A stretch of 32,081 bases of DNA, from positions 1-32,081 of the forward strand of contig JBPOHD010000101.1 in assembly GCA_052035955.1 (NCBI GenBank), read 5' to 3'. Position 1 is the stretch's first letter. Every line of letters starts with the position of its first letter. Under the pieces are notes generated by a model. It saw nothing but the letters and a program-made list of their open reading frames with translations. It had not been told where the DNA came from and did not search any database. The stretch comes from JAEUNJ01 sp052035955 (GTDB lineage Bacteria; Pseudomonadota; Gammaproteobacteria; Burkholderiales; Rhodocyclaceae). Position numbers and translations under genes: made by a program. This document shows positions 1 through 10,900 of this stretch, one piece after another.

Positions 1-635
1 TAGCCCTTGGGCACGTGGTGGCCGAAGCCGTCGGCGATCAGCACGACGCCGACCACGACCAGGAAGGAGAGGGCCAGCATCTTGATGGTCGGGTGGTCCG
101 AGACGAAGCGGCCGATGGAGGCGGCGAACAGCATCATCAGCCCCACGGACGCGATCACCGCGGCGATCATCACCGCCACTTCGCTGACCATGCCGACGGC
201 GGTGATGATGGAGTCCAGGGAGAACACCAGGTCGATGATCATGATCTGGACGATGACGCCGGCGAAACTTGCCGCCACCTTGCGCGATTCCTCCCCTTCC
301 TCGCCCTCCAGCAGCTGGTGCACCTCGCCCGTGCTCTTCCAGATCAGGAAGAGGCCGCCGGCGATGAGGATCAGGTCGCGGCCCGAGATGGGCCGTCCCA
401 GGACCGTCACCACCGGCTCGGTCAGGCCGACGATCCAGGAAAGCAGTAGAAGGAGGGCGATGCGCATGAACATGGCCAGGAAGAGGCCCAGGCGCCGCGC
501 GACTTCCTGCCTGGCCTTCGGCAGCTTGTCCACGAGAATGGAGATGAAGATGATGTTGTCGATGCCCAGCACCAGTTCCAGGGCGGTGAGGGTGAGGAAG
601 GCGATCCAGGCTTCGGGGCTGAGGAGGAGTTCCAT
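1..635 (-). CDS. TerC-family integral membrane protein (3' end cut by window edge)
   Basis: The reading frame starts at the ATG whose complement is at 633-635 and runs off the left edge after 211 visible residues. It has the two family signatures: an N-terminal segment reading LELVLGIDNIIFIS (about residues 19-32) and a later one reading DLVFSLDSIITAVG, each with an acidic residue inside a hydrophobic helix. A short acidic loop (EGEEGEE) lies between them, and the visible part ends in DGFGHHVPKGY, typical of TerC/Alx/YkoY proteins. Members are inner-membrane proteins linked to manganese export or metal loading of exported enzymes, and to tellurite resistance in some plasmid operons; which applies here cannot be told. 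A possible -10 (CATAAT on the minus strand, 691-686) gives a leader of about 45 nt, too short for a yybP-ykoY manganese riboswitch, and I saw no such motif. Confidence 0.9.
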   Translation of the reverse strand, partial: MELLLSPEAWIAFLTLTALELVLGIDNIIFISILVDKLPKARQEVARRLGLFLAMFMRIALLLLLSWIVGLTEPVVTVLGRPISGRDLILIAGGLFLIWKSTGEVHQLLEGEEGEESRKVAASFAGVIVQIMIIDLVFSLDSIITAVGMVSEVAVMIAAVIASVGLMMLFAASIGRFVSDHPTIKMLALSFLVVVGVVLIADGFGHHVPKG

Positions 636-738
636 GGCGTCTGTATGGGTAGGCGGGATGCGGGCGGGGCGGCGCGAAGCCCGCCATTATGCCCGTCGGC
701 GCTCCGGCATCCGCATGGCCGGCACCGGGCGCGGGATT

Positions 739-766
739 TTGCCAATCCGTGCCGGCCGGCCATAAT
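739..766 (+). promoter_or_regulatory. Candidate sigma70 promoter of the methyltransferase gene
   Basis: TTGCCA at 739-744 (5 of 6 to the -35 consensus) is followed after 16 bp by CATAAT at 761-766 (5 of 6 to the -10). It is one of the few AT-rich points in the intergenic region. The expected start of transcription is near 773, so only about 4 nt would precede the ATG at 777. Confidence 0.5.
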
Positions 767-776
767 CGATCCTGCC

Positions 777-1397
777 ATGGGCCTCTACTCGCGTTTCGTC
801 CTGCCGCGCATCATCCATGCCGTCTGCGGCATGGAGAGCCACATGCGCCAGCGCGCACGGCTGGTGCCCGGGGCGGAGGGACGGGTGCTGGAGATCGGTT
901 CCGGTTCCGGGCTGAATTTCGGCCAGTACCGGCCGGAGCGGGTGGGACACCTGTGGGCCCTTGATCCTTCCGACGCCATGCACCGCCTGGCGCGGCCGCG
1001 GGCCGCCGGGCTCGCCTTCCCGGTCGAGTTCCTCGGTGCCCCCGCCGAGGCGATTCCCCTGGAGCGGGCCAGCGCCGACACCGTCGTCGTCACCTATTCC
1101 CTGTGCTCGGTCGCCGAACCCCTGGCCGCCCTGGCCGAGATTCGCCGCGTCCTGAAGCCGGGCGGCACCCTGCTCTTCTGCGAGCATGGGGCGGCGCCGG
1201 ATGCGGCCGTCCGCCGCTGGCAGGCGCGCATCAACCCGGCCTGGCGGCGGCTGGGGGGCGGCTGCCACCTGGACCGGGACGTGCCCGGCCTGTTGCGGCA
1301 GGGGGGCTTTTCCACCCGCTCCCTGGACGTCGGCTATCTCTCCGGCCTCCGTTTCGCCAGCTTCAACTACCTGGGGTCCGCCAGGCCGCTGCCCTAG
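777..1397 (+). CDS. Class I SAM-dependent methyltransferase (Methyltransf_11 type)
   Basis: This 206-residue protein has a Rossmann-type SAM-binding fold: motif I is VLEIGSGSGLNF (about 37-48), an acidic residue ends the second strand (ALDPSDAM), and the post-IV region reads IRRVLKPGGTLLFCEHG. The C-terminal half has GCHLDRDVPGLLRQGGF, a pattern shared with METTL7-like and phosphatidylethanolamine N-methyltransferase-like small methyltransferases, so the substrate may be a lipid or small thiol. That is inference; the substrate is not readable from sequence. The start at 777 was chosen because motif I then sits at the usual distance; an in-frame extension upstream to 645 has noncoding-like Arg/Ala/Pro composition. 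No Shine-Dalgarno sequence precedes the ATG, matching a near-leaderless transcript. It is divergent from the TerC gene and convergent with the racemase. Confidence 0.88.
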   Translation: MGLYSRFVLPRIIHAVCGMESHMRQRARLVPGAEGRVLEIGSGSGLNFGQYRPERVGHLWALDPSDAMHRLARPRAAGLAFPVEFLGAPAEAIPLERASADTVVVTYSLCSVAEPLAALAEIRRVLKPGGTLLFCEHGAAPDAAVRRWQARINPAWRRLGGGCHLDRDVPGLLRQGGFSTRSLDVGYLSGLRFASFNYLGSARPLP

Positions 1398-1406
1398 CCT
1401 TCCCTG

Positions 1407-1422
1407 GCCCGGCCTGCCGGGC
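1407..1422. terminator. Hairpin between convergent genes
   Basis: GCCCGGC and GCCGGGC form a perfect inverted repeat in the 58-bp gap between the convergent methyltransferase and racemase genes. There is no T-tract on either strand, so termination is inferred from position and GC-rich symmetry only. Confidence 0.35.
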
Positions 1423-1455
1423 GAATCCGCCGCTGCCCTGGGCGCCCCGGACGGC

Positions 1456-2586
1456 TCAGGCGGACAGCAGCCGGGCGATCTCCCCCTCGGCGACCCCGGC
1501 CGCGCGCAGCAGTTCGCGGCCGTGTTCGCCGCGCTTGGGCACGGCGCCGGGCTCGCCGGCCGGGGTCCCCGAAAAGCGGGGCGCCGGCGCCGCCTGCAGC
1601 ACACCCTCCCGTTCGGCATAGACGCCGCGCGCCTGCAGGTGGGGGTGGGCGGCCGCCTCGGCCGGCGTCAGCACCGGGGCGAAGCAGGTATCCGAACCTT
1701 CGAGCAGGCCCTTCCAGTGGTCCCGGGGCTGCGTTGCGAACAGGGCGGCCAGCCGTTCCCGGCAACGGCCCCAGGTGCGCGGGTCGTAGGGTCGGGCGAA
1801 ATCGGGATCGCCGGCCAGGCCCAGCTTCTCGAACAGGAGTCGGCTGAACTGGGGCTCCAGGGCGCCGACGCTGACGAAGGCGCCGTCGGCGCATCGGTAG
1901 GTGGCGTACCAGTGGGGCCCGTCGAGGAGGCCGCGCCCCCGTTCGAAGGGCATCTGTCCGGCGGCGTGGATGGCCAGCAGCAGGTTCATCAGGTTGGCGC
2001 TGCCATCGACGATGGCGGCGTCCACCACCTGGCCCCGTCCGGACGCCCGGGCGCCGAGGATGCCGGCCAGGACCCCCATGGCCAGGTAGAGGGCACCGCC
2101 GCCCAGGTCGCCGACCAGGGTCGGTGGCGCGAAGGGGGCCTCGCCGGGGTTGCCCGCATACCAGAGGGCGCCCGAGAGGGCCACGTAGTTGATGTCGTGG
2201 CCGGCCGCCTCGGCCAGGGGGCCGGACTGGCCCCAGCCCGTCATGCGGCCGAAGACGAGGCGCGGATTGCGCTCCAGGCAGACCTGCGGTGCCAGTCCCA
2301 GGCGTTCCATCACCCCGGGGCGCATGCCCTCGATCAGGGCGTCCGCGCCCTCGACGAGCTTCAGCACCGCCTCCACCGCGCCGGAATCCTTGAGGTCCAG
2401 GGCGACCGAGCGCTTGCCCCGGTTGAAGATCGCCCGGGATCCCAGTTCCAGCGGGTCGCCGGGCCTGGCGGCGCTGCGCTCGACGAGGACGACCTCGGCG
2501 CCCATGTCGGCCAGCAGCATGCCGCAGAAGGGGGCCGGCCCGATGCCGGCGATTTCGATGATGCGGATTCCGGAGAGCACACCCAT
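1456..2586 (-). CDS. CoA-transferase family III protein, alpha-methylacyl-CoA racemase type
   Basis: This 376-residue protein opens with LSGIRIIEIAGIGPAPFCGMLLADMGAEVV, the hallmark of family III CoA transferases, with the AGIGP variant characteristic of alpha-methylacyl-CoA racemase (AMACR/MCR). The three residues needed for racemase acid/base chemistry in the mycobacterial enzyme are present in context: His130 (GHDINY), Asp160 (VGDLGGGALY) and Glu244 (ALEPQF). AMACR epimerises the 2-methyl centre of branched acyl-CoAs so that they can enter beta-oxidation, and can act on bile-acid and steroid side-chain CoAs. This fits the beta-oxidation operon 12 kb away, although the two are not in one transcript. 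The length is normal for the family. A plain CoA transferase is less likely given the intact triad. A GGGA lies about 7 nt before the ATG. Confidence 0.88.
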   Translation of the reverse strand: MGVLSGIRIIEIAGIGPAPFCGMLLADMGAEVVLVERSAARPGDPLELGSRAIFNRGKRSVALDLKDSGAVEAVLKLVEGADALIEGMRPGVMERLGLAPQVCLERNPRLVFGRMTGWGQSGPLAEAAGHDINYVALSGALWYAGNPGEAPFAPPTLVGDLGGGALYLAMGVLAGILGARASGRGQVVDAAIVDGSANLMNLLLAIHAAGQMPFERGRGLLDGPHWYATYRCADGAFVSVGALEPQFSRLLFEKLGLAGDPDFARPYDPRTWGRCRERLAALFATQPRDHWKGLLEGSDTCFAPVLTPAEAAAHPHLQARGVYAEREGVLQAAPAPRFSGTPAGEPGAVPKRGEHGRELLRAAGVAEGEIARLLSA

Positions 2587-2617
2587 GACGTTTCCCGATT
2601 CGATGCAGATGCGGGCG

Positions 2618-2646
2618 ATTCTATTCGTCCCGTCGCCGGGTGTCGG
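2618..2646 (-). promoter_or_regulatory. Candidate sigma70 promoter of the racemase gene
   Basis: On the minus strand CCGACA (2646-2641, 4 of 6) is followed after 17 bp by TAGAAT (2623-2618, 5 of 6), giving a leader of about 25 nt to the ATG at 2586. Confidence 0.45.
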
Positions 2647-2666
2647 GCGTTTCCCCGGCCGCGCTG

Positions 2667-2697
2667 CGCGTCAAGTATGACGCGGCGGGCATACAAT
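2667..2697 (+). promoter_or_regulatory. Perfect dyad plus -10 upstream of the histidine phosphatase/hybrid kinase pair
   Basis: CGCGTCAAGTATGACGCG (2667-2684) is a perfect 7-bp inverted repeat with a 4-nt centre. It is followed by TACAAT at 2692-2697, a 5-of-6 match to the -10. The dyad sits where the -35 would be, the usual place for a repressor or activator operator. No regulator family could be assigned from the motif. Confidence 0.45.
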
Positions 2698-2782
2698 CCA
2701 TGCTGATGAAATGGTTTCCTGCCGGGAGGGCCTGCCGTTGGTTGCCCCGGGGCGTGGTGGATGTCCGATGCGAGGGGATTCG

Positions 2783-3459
2783 ATGCGAACGTGGCTCCAG
2801 CGCGGTGTGCGCGTATCGGCGGCGATGGTGGTGTTCCCGGCAATGGTGCTCGCTGCCTTGACGGGGGAACGGGGCGCCCTGGCCGCCGAGCCGCCGGAAT
2901 TCGTGGTCCGGGTGGCCACCCGGGCCGATCTCCAGGCCGTTCGCGGCGGGGGCTACGTGCTCTACCTGCGCCACGGCACCACGGATACGAGCCGTCCGGA
3001 CCGGTCGCCGCAGGTGGACCTGGACGACTGCTCGACCCAGCGGCCCCTGACCGGCGAGGGGCGCAAGCTGATGGCGCGCGTCGGAGAGTATGTCCGCAGG
3101 GCCGGCATTCCCATCGGCGACATCCTCGTCAGTCCCCTCTGCCGGGCCCGGGAGTCGGCCGAAGCGGCCTTCGGCGACCGTTTCGCGATCGAGCCCCGGC
3201 TCATGTATTCGGGCAACATGACCGATGCCGAGAAGGCGCCCGTCGTCGCCAGGACGAGGGAGCTGATCGTCCGGCCGGTGGCCCCGGGCGCCAACCGGCT
3301 GATCCTGGCCCATGCCCCCAACCTGATGGACGTGATGGGGTACTTCCCCAAGCCGGAGGGCACGCTGGTGATCCTGCGGCCCTTGCCGGGCGGGCGCTTC
3401 GAATACGTGTCCAGCATCCTGCCCCAGGCCTGGCCGGAGCTGCTCAGCCAGACGCCGCC

Positions 3460-3463
<4 letters not shown>
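2783..3463 (+). CDS. Exported histidine phosphatase-family protein
   Basis: This 226-residue protein carries an N-terminal signal peptide (MRTWLQRG, a hydrophobic stretch to about residue 27, then ALA before AEPP, cleavage near 34/35), so it probably acts in the periplasm. The branch signature is intact: RHG at 63-65 with His64 as the phosphorylated nucleophile, SPLCRARESAEAAF with the second conserved Arg, and LAHAPNLMDVMG with the second catalytic His. The substrate is unknown; periplasmic members include phosphosugar and phosphopeptide phosphatases. The start at 2783 is preferred over in-frame ATGs at 2711 and 2768 because GAGGGG lies 6 nt upstream and it yields a clean signal peptide. The stop overlaps the next start (ATGA, 3460-3463), so it is translationally coupled to the hybrid kinase. 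Confidence 0.88.
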
Positions 3464-5523
<2,060 letters not shown>

Positions 5524-5544
5524 TTCAACAAACGCGGTCAGCCC

Positions 5545-7902
5545 TCAGGGCGCCAGTTCCACCACCACCTCCCGGCTGTCGGCCTGGCCGCCGGCATCGA
5601 CCACGCGCAGCAGGTACCGGCCGGCCTGGGGCGGGTTCCAGGTCAGGGCCTCGCCGGGCCGGGCGCGGCCGATCAGGGCGTCGTCGGCGAACCAGTGCAG
5701 GGCGCCGGCCCGGCCGGCCGATTCGGCTTTCAGCAGCAGGGGCTCGGCACGGCCCACCCGGCGCAGGTGGGTGACGCCGCGCAGCGGGGCGACGATGCGC
5801 GGCGGCCCGTCCAATTCATCGGCATCGGGGAACCCCGCGCCCTCGCCGCAGTCGCCGGCCGGCGGCGGGCGCAAGGGCAGGCCGGCCTGGCGGAACAGGG
5901 CGCGCATGTCGGTGCCCCAGTACTCGAACACCTCCTCGCGGGTGTGCGGGCCGGGCCGGCAGGCCCGGCGCCCGGTCCGCGTGTCCACCAGGACGCTGCG
6001 GTGCAGGGTGCTCTGCCGCGCCGGCGACTTGCCGGCGATGAACCAGGCCTGGGTCCGCACCGGGCATTCGGCATTGGGCAGCTCGCCGCTGGCGGCGCAG
6101 ACCTCGACCCGGCGCAGGTCGGGGGGCTGGGTCGTGGCCATCTCGCCGGGGTCCAGTTTCTCGGCCCGCAGGGCGTCCACGATGCGCAGGAAGAGGGGTG
6201 CCGCCGCCTCGATGCCGACGAAGGCCGGATTGCCGGCGCCGTCGAAGTTGCCCACCCAGACCACCAGTACGTGGCGGCCGAAGATGCCCGCCGTCCAGGC
6301 GTCGCGGAAACCCCAGGAGGTGCCGGTCTTCCAGGCGATGGCCGGGCGGGCCGGGGCGAAGCTGTCCGGCCGCGGCGTCTTTTTCAGCATGTCGCGGACG
6401 ATGAAGGCCGCTTCCGCGGAGAGCAGGCGGGGCGCCGCTTCCGGGCCCGCCCGCACCACGGGGGTCGCCGCCGGGGATGCCAGGTAGCGCAGTTCCCGCA
6501 GCCGCCCCTCGTTGGCGAGCAGGGCGTAGAGGCGGGCCAGTTCCTCCATGGTGACCTCGTTGCCGCCCAGGGCCAGGGCCAGCCCGTAGTGGCTTTCCGG
6601 GGCCATGCGCGCGACGCCGGCCAGGCGCAGGAAATCGTACAGGCCGGGCCGCGAGAGTCGCGCCGCCAGGCCCACGGCGGGCACGTTGCGGCTGCGGATC
6701 AGCGCTTCCTGGGCCGCCACCGGGCCGGCGAAGCGGCCGTCGAAGTTCTCCGGCGAGAAGCCGCCGAAGCTGCTCGGCGCGTCGCGCAGGATGCTGGCCG
6801 AATGGATGAGGCCCTGGTCCAGGGCCAGGGCGTAGATGAAGGGCTTCAGGGTGGAGCCCGGCGAGCGCCGGCCCCGGGTGCCGTTCACCTGGCCGGCGAT
6901 GGACTCGTCGCGCCAGTCGGCGGAACCCACCAGGGCGCGCACCTCCATGTCCCGGGCATCGACCAGGAGGGCCGCCGCGTTGACGATGCCCACGTCCTTG
7001 CGCTGCTTCACGTATTCGCCCAGGACGCGCTCGACGACGGACTGCATGGCCAGGTCCAGGGTGCTGCGCAATTCACGCTCGCCGGCCTCGCGCAGCAGGC
7101 TGTCGGCCAGGTGGGGCGCCCGGAAGGGCAGTTCGGCGCGGGCGTGGAAGGCCAGGCGCAGGGCGGGCTCGGCAGTGAAGCGGGCGTCCTCCGGATGGCG
7201 GGCCTGCCAGAGGGCGGCCAGCCGGGCCCGGGCTTCGGCCAGGTCGCCGCCGCGCCTGGCCCCCGGCGGGCCGGAAGGGGCCAGTTCCGGGAGGCGCTTC
7301 CTCGGGTTCTGGGGGATGACCGCCAGGTTGATCGCCTCGGGCACGTCGAGCCCGGCGGCCGGCTTGTGGAAATAGACCAGGCTCGCCGCCCCGACGCCTT
7401 CCACGTTGCCGCCGTAGGGGGCGAGGTTCAGGTAGGCCTCCAGGATCTCCGCCTTGCCATGGCGCAGTTCCAGCCACAGGGCCGCCGCCGCCTGATGCAG
7501 CTTGCCCGTCACGCTGCGGCTGTCGATGCCGTAGAGGCGCCGGGCCAGCTGCATGGTGATGGTGGAACCGCCGTAGCGGCGTCCGCCGGCCGCCGTGGAG
7601 AAGGCGGCGCGGACCAGGGCCCAGGGATTGACGCCAGGGTGCCAGCGGAACCAGCGGTCCTCGTAGAGCAGGGCCGCCTCCTGCATGGCCGGGGCGATCC
7701 GCGCCAGGGGCGTCCACAGCCGGTATTGGCCGTCGCCGGCCAGGGTCAGGCGCAGCAGTTCGCCCTTGGCCGCCGTGACGCTGCGGGAGGACGGCGCCGC
7801 CGCCGACAGGGGCGCCTTGGGCAGCAGGCGCGGCGTGGCCAGCGCCGCGGCAAGGCAGGCCGCCAGGAGCAGCCGGCGGCGCCAGGGGACGGCGATCTTC
7901 AT
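5545..7902 (-). CDS. pbpC: Penicillin-binding protein 1C (bifunctional transglycosylase/transpeptidase)
   Basis: This 785-residue bifunctional peptidoglycan synthase is anchored by one N-terminal hydrophobic segment (about 9-24). The GT51 transglycosylase domain shows the catalytic Glu81 in LLYEDRWFRWHPG and the GGSTITMQLAR motif. The transpeptidase domain has all three motifs: STLK (catalytic Ser350, Lys353), SRN (404-406) and KTG (525-527). A C-terminal beta-rich domain of about 100 residues (from PPRIVAPLRGV) matches the BiPBP_C domain that separates PBP1C from PBP1A and 1B. It lies 22 bp downstream of the alpha-2-macroglobulin gene on the same strand, the same order as yfhM-pbpC in E. coli, where the pair is thought to combine protease trapping with wall repair after envelope breach. 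The 3' end faces the hybrid kinase gene with only 21 bp between stops. Confidence 0.95.
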   Translation of the reverse strand: MKIAVPWRRRLLLAACLAAALATPRLLPKAPLSAAAPSSRSVTAAKGELLRLTLAGDGQYRLWTPLARIAPAMQEAALLYEDRWFRWHPGVNPWALVRAAFSTAAGGRRYGGSTITMQLARRLYGIDSRSVTGKLHQAAAALWLELRHGKAEILEAYLNLAPYGGNVEGVGAASLVYFHKPAAGLDVPEAINLAVIPQNPRKRLPELAPSGPPGARRGGDLAEARARLAALWQARHPEDARFTAEPALRLAFHARAELPFRAPHLADSLLREAGERELRSTLDLAMQSVVERVLGEYVKQRKDVGIVNAAALLVDARDMEVRALVGSADWRDESIAGQVNGTRGRRSPGSTLKPFIYALALDQGLIHSASILRDAPSSFGGFSPENFDGRFAGPVAAQEALIRSRNVPAVGLAARLSRPGLYDFLRLAGVARMAPESHYGLALALGGNEVTMEELARLYALLANEGRLRELRYLASPAATPVVRAGPEAAPRLLSAEAAFIVRDMLKKTPRPDSFAPARPAIAWKTGTSWGFRDAWTAGIFGRHVLVVWVGNFDGAGNPAFVGIEAAAPLFLRIVDALRAEKLDPGEMATTQPPDLRRVEVCAASGELPNAECPVRTQAWFIAGKSPARQSTLHRSVLVDTRTGRRACRPGPHTREEVFEYWGTDMRALFRQAGLPLRPPPAGDCGEGAGFPDADELDGPPRIVAPLRGVTHLRRVGRAEPLLLKAESAGRAGALHWFADDALIGRARPGEALTWNPPQAGRYLLRVVDAGGQADSREVVVELAP

Positions 7903-7924
7903 GGCCTGGCCGCCGGCTGCCGGA

Positions 7925-10900
7925 TCACTTCCCCAGCGCCTTGATCTTCAGGCTGCCGCCAGCCGAACGGGCGAAGACGCGGCGCTCGTACATGGCCTCG
8001 CCATAGGCGCCGGGAACCACGAAGTCGCCGGCGTTGGTGGCGCGCACCTTGTAAGTCACCTCCGTCATGTCGCGGCCCACGTTGCCGTAGAAGACCACCC
8101 GGTCCTCGCGGATGTCGGCGTAGTCGATGCGCCAGGTGGCCTTGCCGCCCAGGCGTCGCCGCCACAGGGGCTCGTCGGGCGCGTCGGCGTCCGACGGGGC
8201 GGTGAGCACCGGTTCCAGGCCGCCGGGCAGCACGTCGGCGATGGCCACCTGGGCGATGCTCTGCCGCTCCGTGGCGCGCACCCGCAGGCGCACGGTCAGC
8301 TCGTCGCCGATCTGCGCCTCGCCGACCGGGTTGCCCCTGGCGTCGAGGAACTCGCGGACGATCTCCATCCCCTGGCCGGCCGCTGCGGCGGGGACGCCGC
8401 GCTCGAAGCCGGACTCGGCCCAGGAGTAGAAGAGCGGCAGGTCGCCCTGGTTGGCGAGCTTCAGCTTCGCCGTCCCGGCCGGCACGGCCACCTTGGCCAG
8501 CATCAGCTGGCGCGGCAGGTCGAGGGCCTGCTGGGCACCCTTGGCGTCGATGGCCGCGACGCCTATCTTCCCGGCCGCCGACTGGGCCGCGGCATTGGCG
8601 TAGGCATCGACGGCGAGGACCACCTGGGAGGCGGAGAGGCTCTGGAACCAGCCTTCGCGGACGGCCCGGGCCAGGCGCTGCCAATAGTCCTCGGGCAACA
8701 GCTTCACCTTCTTCGGGAAGTGCCTGGCGACGATGTAGACCACGGCCGCATTGCGCACCAGCGGATCGTAGTAGTAGTTCCAGTACCAGTTGCGAAGGTA
8801 GTCGTCGCTCGACACCGTGTGGGCGAAGACCGGCTCCAGCAGTTCCTCGGCGACCGCGTCCTGCTTCTGGATCTGGTAGGCGGCAGCCAGGTAGGCGGCG
8901 CCCAGGTCGCGGCGCCAGCGGTCCTTCTCGGCGTCCGAGCGGGCGGCGAGGACGGCCTGGCGCTGGGCTTCCCGCAGGTTGGTCAGGGCCGCTGTGGTGG
9001 CGATGCCCTGGCGGGTGAGCAGCCAGGCCGCCTGGGCCTGGACGCGCCAGTCGTAGTCGTTGCGCGAGGCCTGGGCCAGCCGTCCCTGCAGGTAGAGGTT
9101 GGCCCGCTGGAGCAGGTCGTTGGGCACGGCCATTTTGCGCTCCCGGGCTTCCACCAGCAGCTGCACGACATAGGTGGTGCCGAAGAGGTCCGAGGGACCG
9201 CCCGGCCACATGGCGATGCCGCCGTCGGCGCCCTGGCGGGCGCGCACCTGGACCAGGTAGCGCTCCAGGGTCTTGCGGGCGTCCGGCACCGTCGCGTTCA
9301 CCGCCTGCTCGGCGCCCGTGGCCCGGCGCGCCGGCTTCAGCAGCTCCTCGGCCAGGCCGGCCTGGGTGGACAGGACGACGGCGGGCAGGGTCTGGCTGGT
9401 GATCTGCTCCGTGCAGCCGTGGGGATAGACGTCCAGGTACTGGATCAGCCCGGCCGTAAAGGACCAGGGCGAGGCCGAGACGGCGGCCTCGCTGCGCTGG
9501 AAGTTGGGATACATGTTCCCCTGGGCGGAAATCTCGCCGCTGCCGCGGAAGAGGCCGGTCTGCACCAGGGTCACGTAGGCCGAAGCCGGGCGCACGCTGA
9601 CGTCCGTGGACAGCCGCGCCGTGGCTTCCTTGCCGGCCTGGGCGGTGAAGACGACGCTGGCCGAGCCGAGCTGGGCCTCGGCGCCTGCCTTGGCGCGGAT
9701 GCGGAAGCGCGCGGTGCCTTCCGAACGCTCGCTGATCTTCAGCACCTGTCGCGCCTCGCCGACCACCGCCAGGCCGGGCGAGACGGAGAGCGCCAGGGTC
9801 ACCGGCGCCTCCTTGCCCGAGCCGGCGGCATTGTTGGCGACGCCGATGCCCACTTCCACCTCGTCGCCCGGGGTGATGGCGACGGGCACGTTGGGCAGCA
9901 GCACCAGGTCGCCGCGGACGGTGGTCTTCGCCGTCGCCGCGGCCGCCATGTCGTCGCTCACCGCCACCGCCATGACCCGCAGGCTGCCGTTGAAGCTCTC
10001 CGGCACGGCATAGCTGAACTCCCGGCTGCCGGCCACGTCCACGATGCCGGACCAATACACCACCGGCTTGTCGCGCTTGCGCTTGAAGGGATTGAGGTTC
10101 TTGCCCAGGGCGCCCTCGGCGTCGCCGCCCGGGGCGGCGGCGCTCATGAGCTTGCGGAACTCGGGCAGGATCAGGTCCAGGGTCTGCTGGGTGTTCACCT
10201 CCAGGGCCCGTTTCTGGAAGAAGAACTTCAGCGGGTCCGGCGCCTGGTAGCGGGCGACCTGCAGGATGCCCTCGTCCACCGCGAAGACCACGGCCCGGGT
10301 CGGCGCCTTCGCTTCCAGGCGCATCTTCACCGTCTGGCCCGGCTTCACCAGTTCGGGCGCGCTGAGGACGATGGGATTGGTGCGGCGGGCCAGGCTGGTG
10401 GCGAAGGGGGCCACCCCGTGGCTGAGGGGGCTCATGAAGATCTCGTCGGAGGCCAGGTCGCGGGCGAACTGGACCGAGACGTATCCGTTGCCCTCGAAAT
10501 CCTTCGGCAGGGTGATCTTCTGCACCGAGGCGCTGGCCGAGGCGCGGAACCACTTGTGGGCATAGACCTTGTCGCGCTCGATGGTGATGAGGCCGGCGCC
10601 GGCGTAGGGGGCCCGGATGCTGATCTCGATGTCCTCGCCGGGGTTGTAGTCCTTCCGGTTCAGGGTCATCTGCAGTTCGGCGTTGCGGTCCAGGCTGCGC
10701 GAGACGTTGCCGGTGCCGGCGACGCTGTAGGCGACCCGGGCCAGTTCCAGCCCCTCGGCATCGCGCAGCACGTAGGCGAAGTTGCCCGGCGACTGGGTGG
10801 CCAGGGTCAGCGAGGCGCCCGTCGCGGGAATGCCGAAGGGATCCTCCTTGAGCACCGTCTCGCGGTTGCGCGACTCGTACTTGTAGAGCCCGTTGGGCTG

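Noticed and set aside
636..776. A yybP-ykoY manganese riboswitch before the TerC gene
   Set aside because: The likely leader is only about 45 nt and I see none of the conserved riboswitch sequence blocks.
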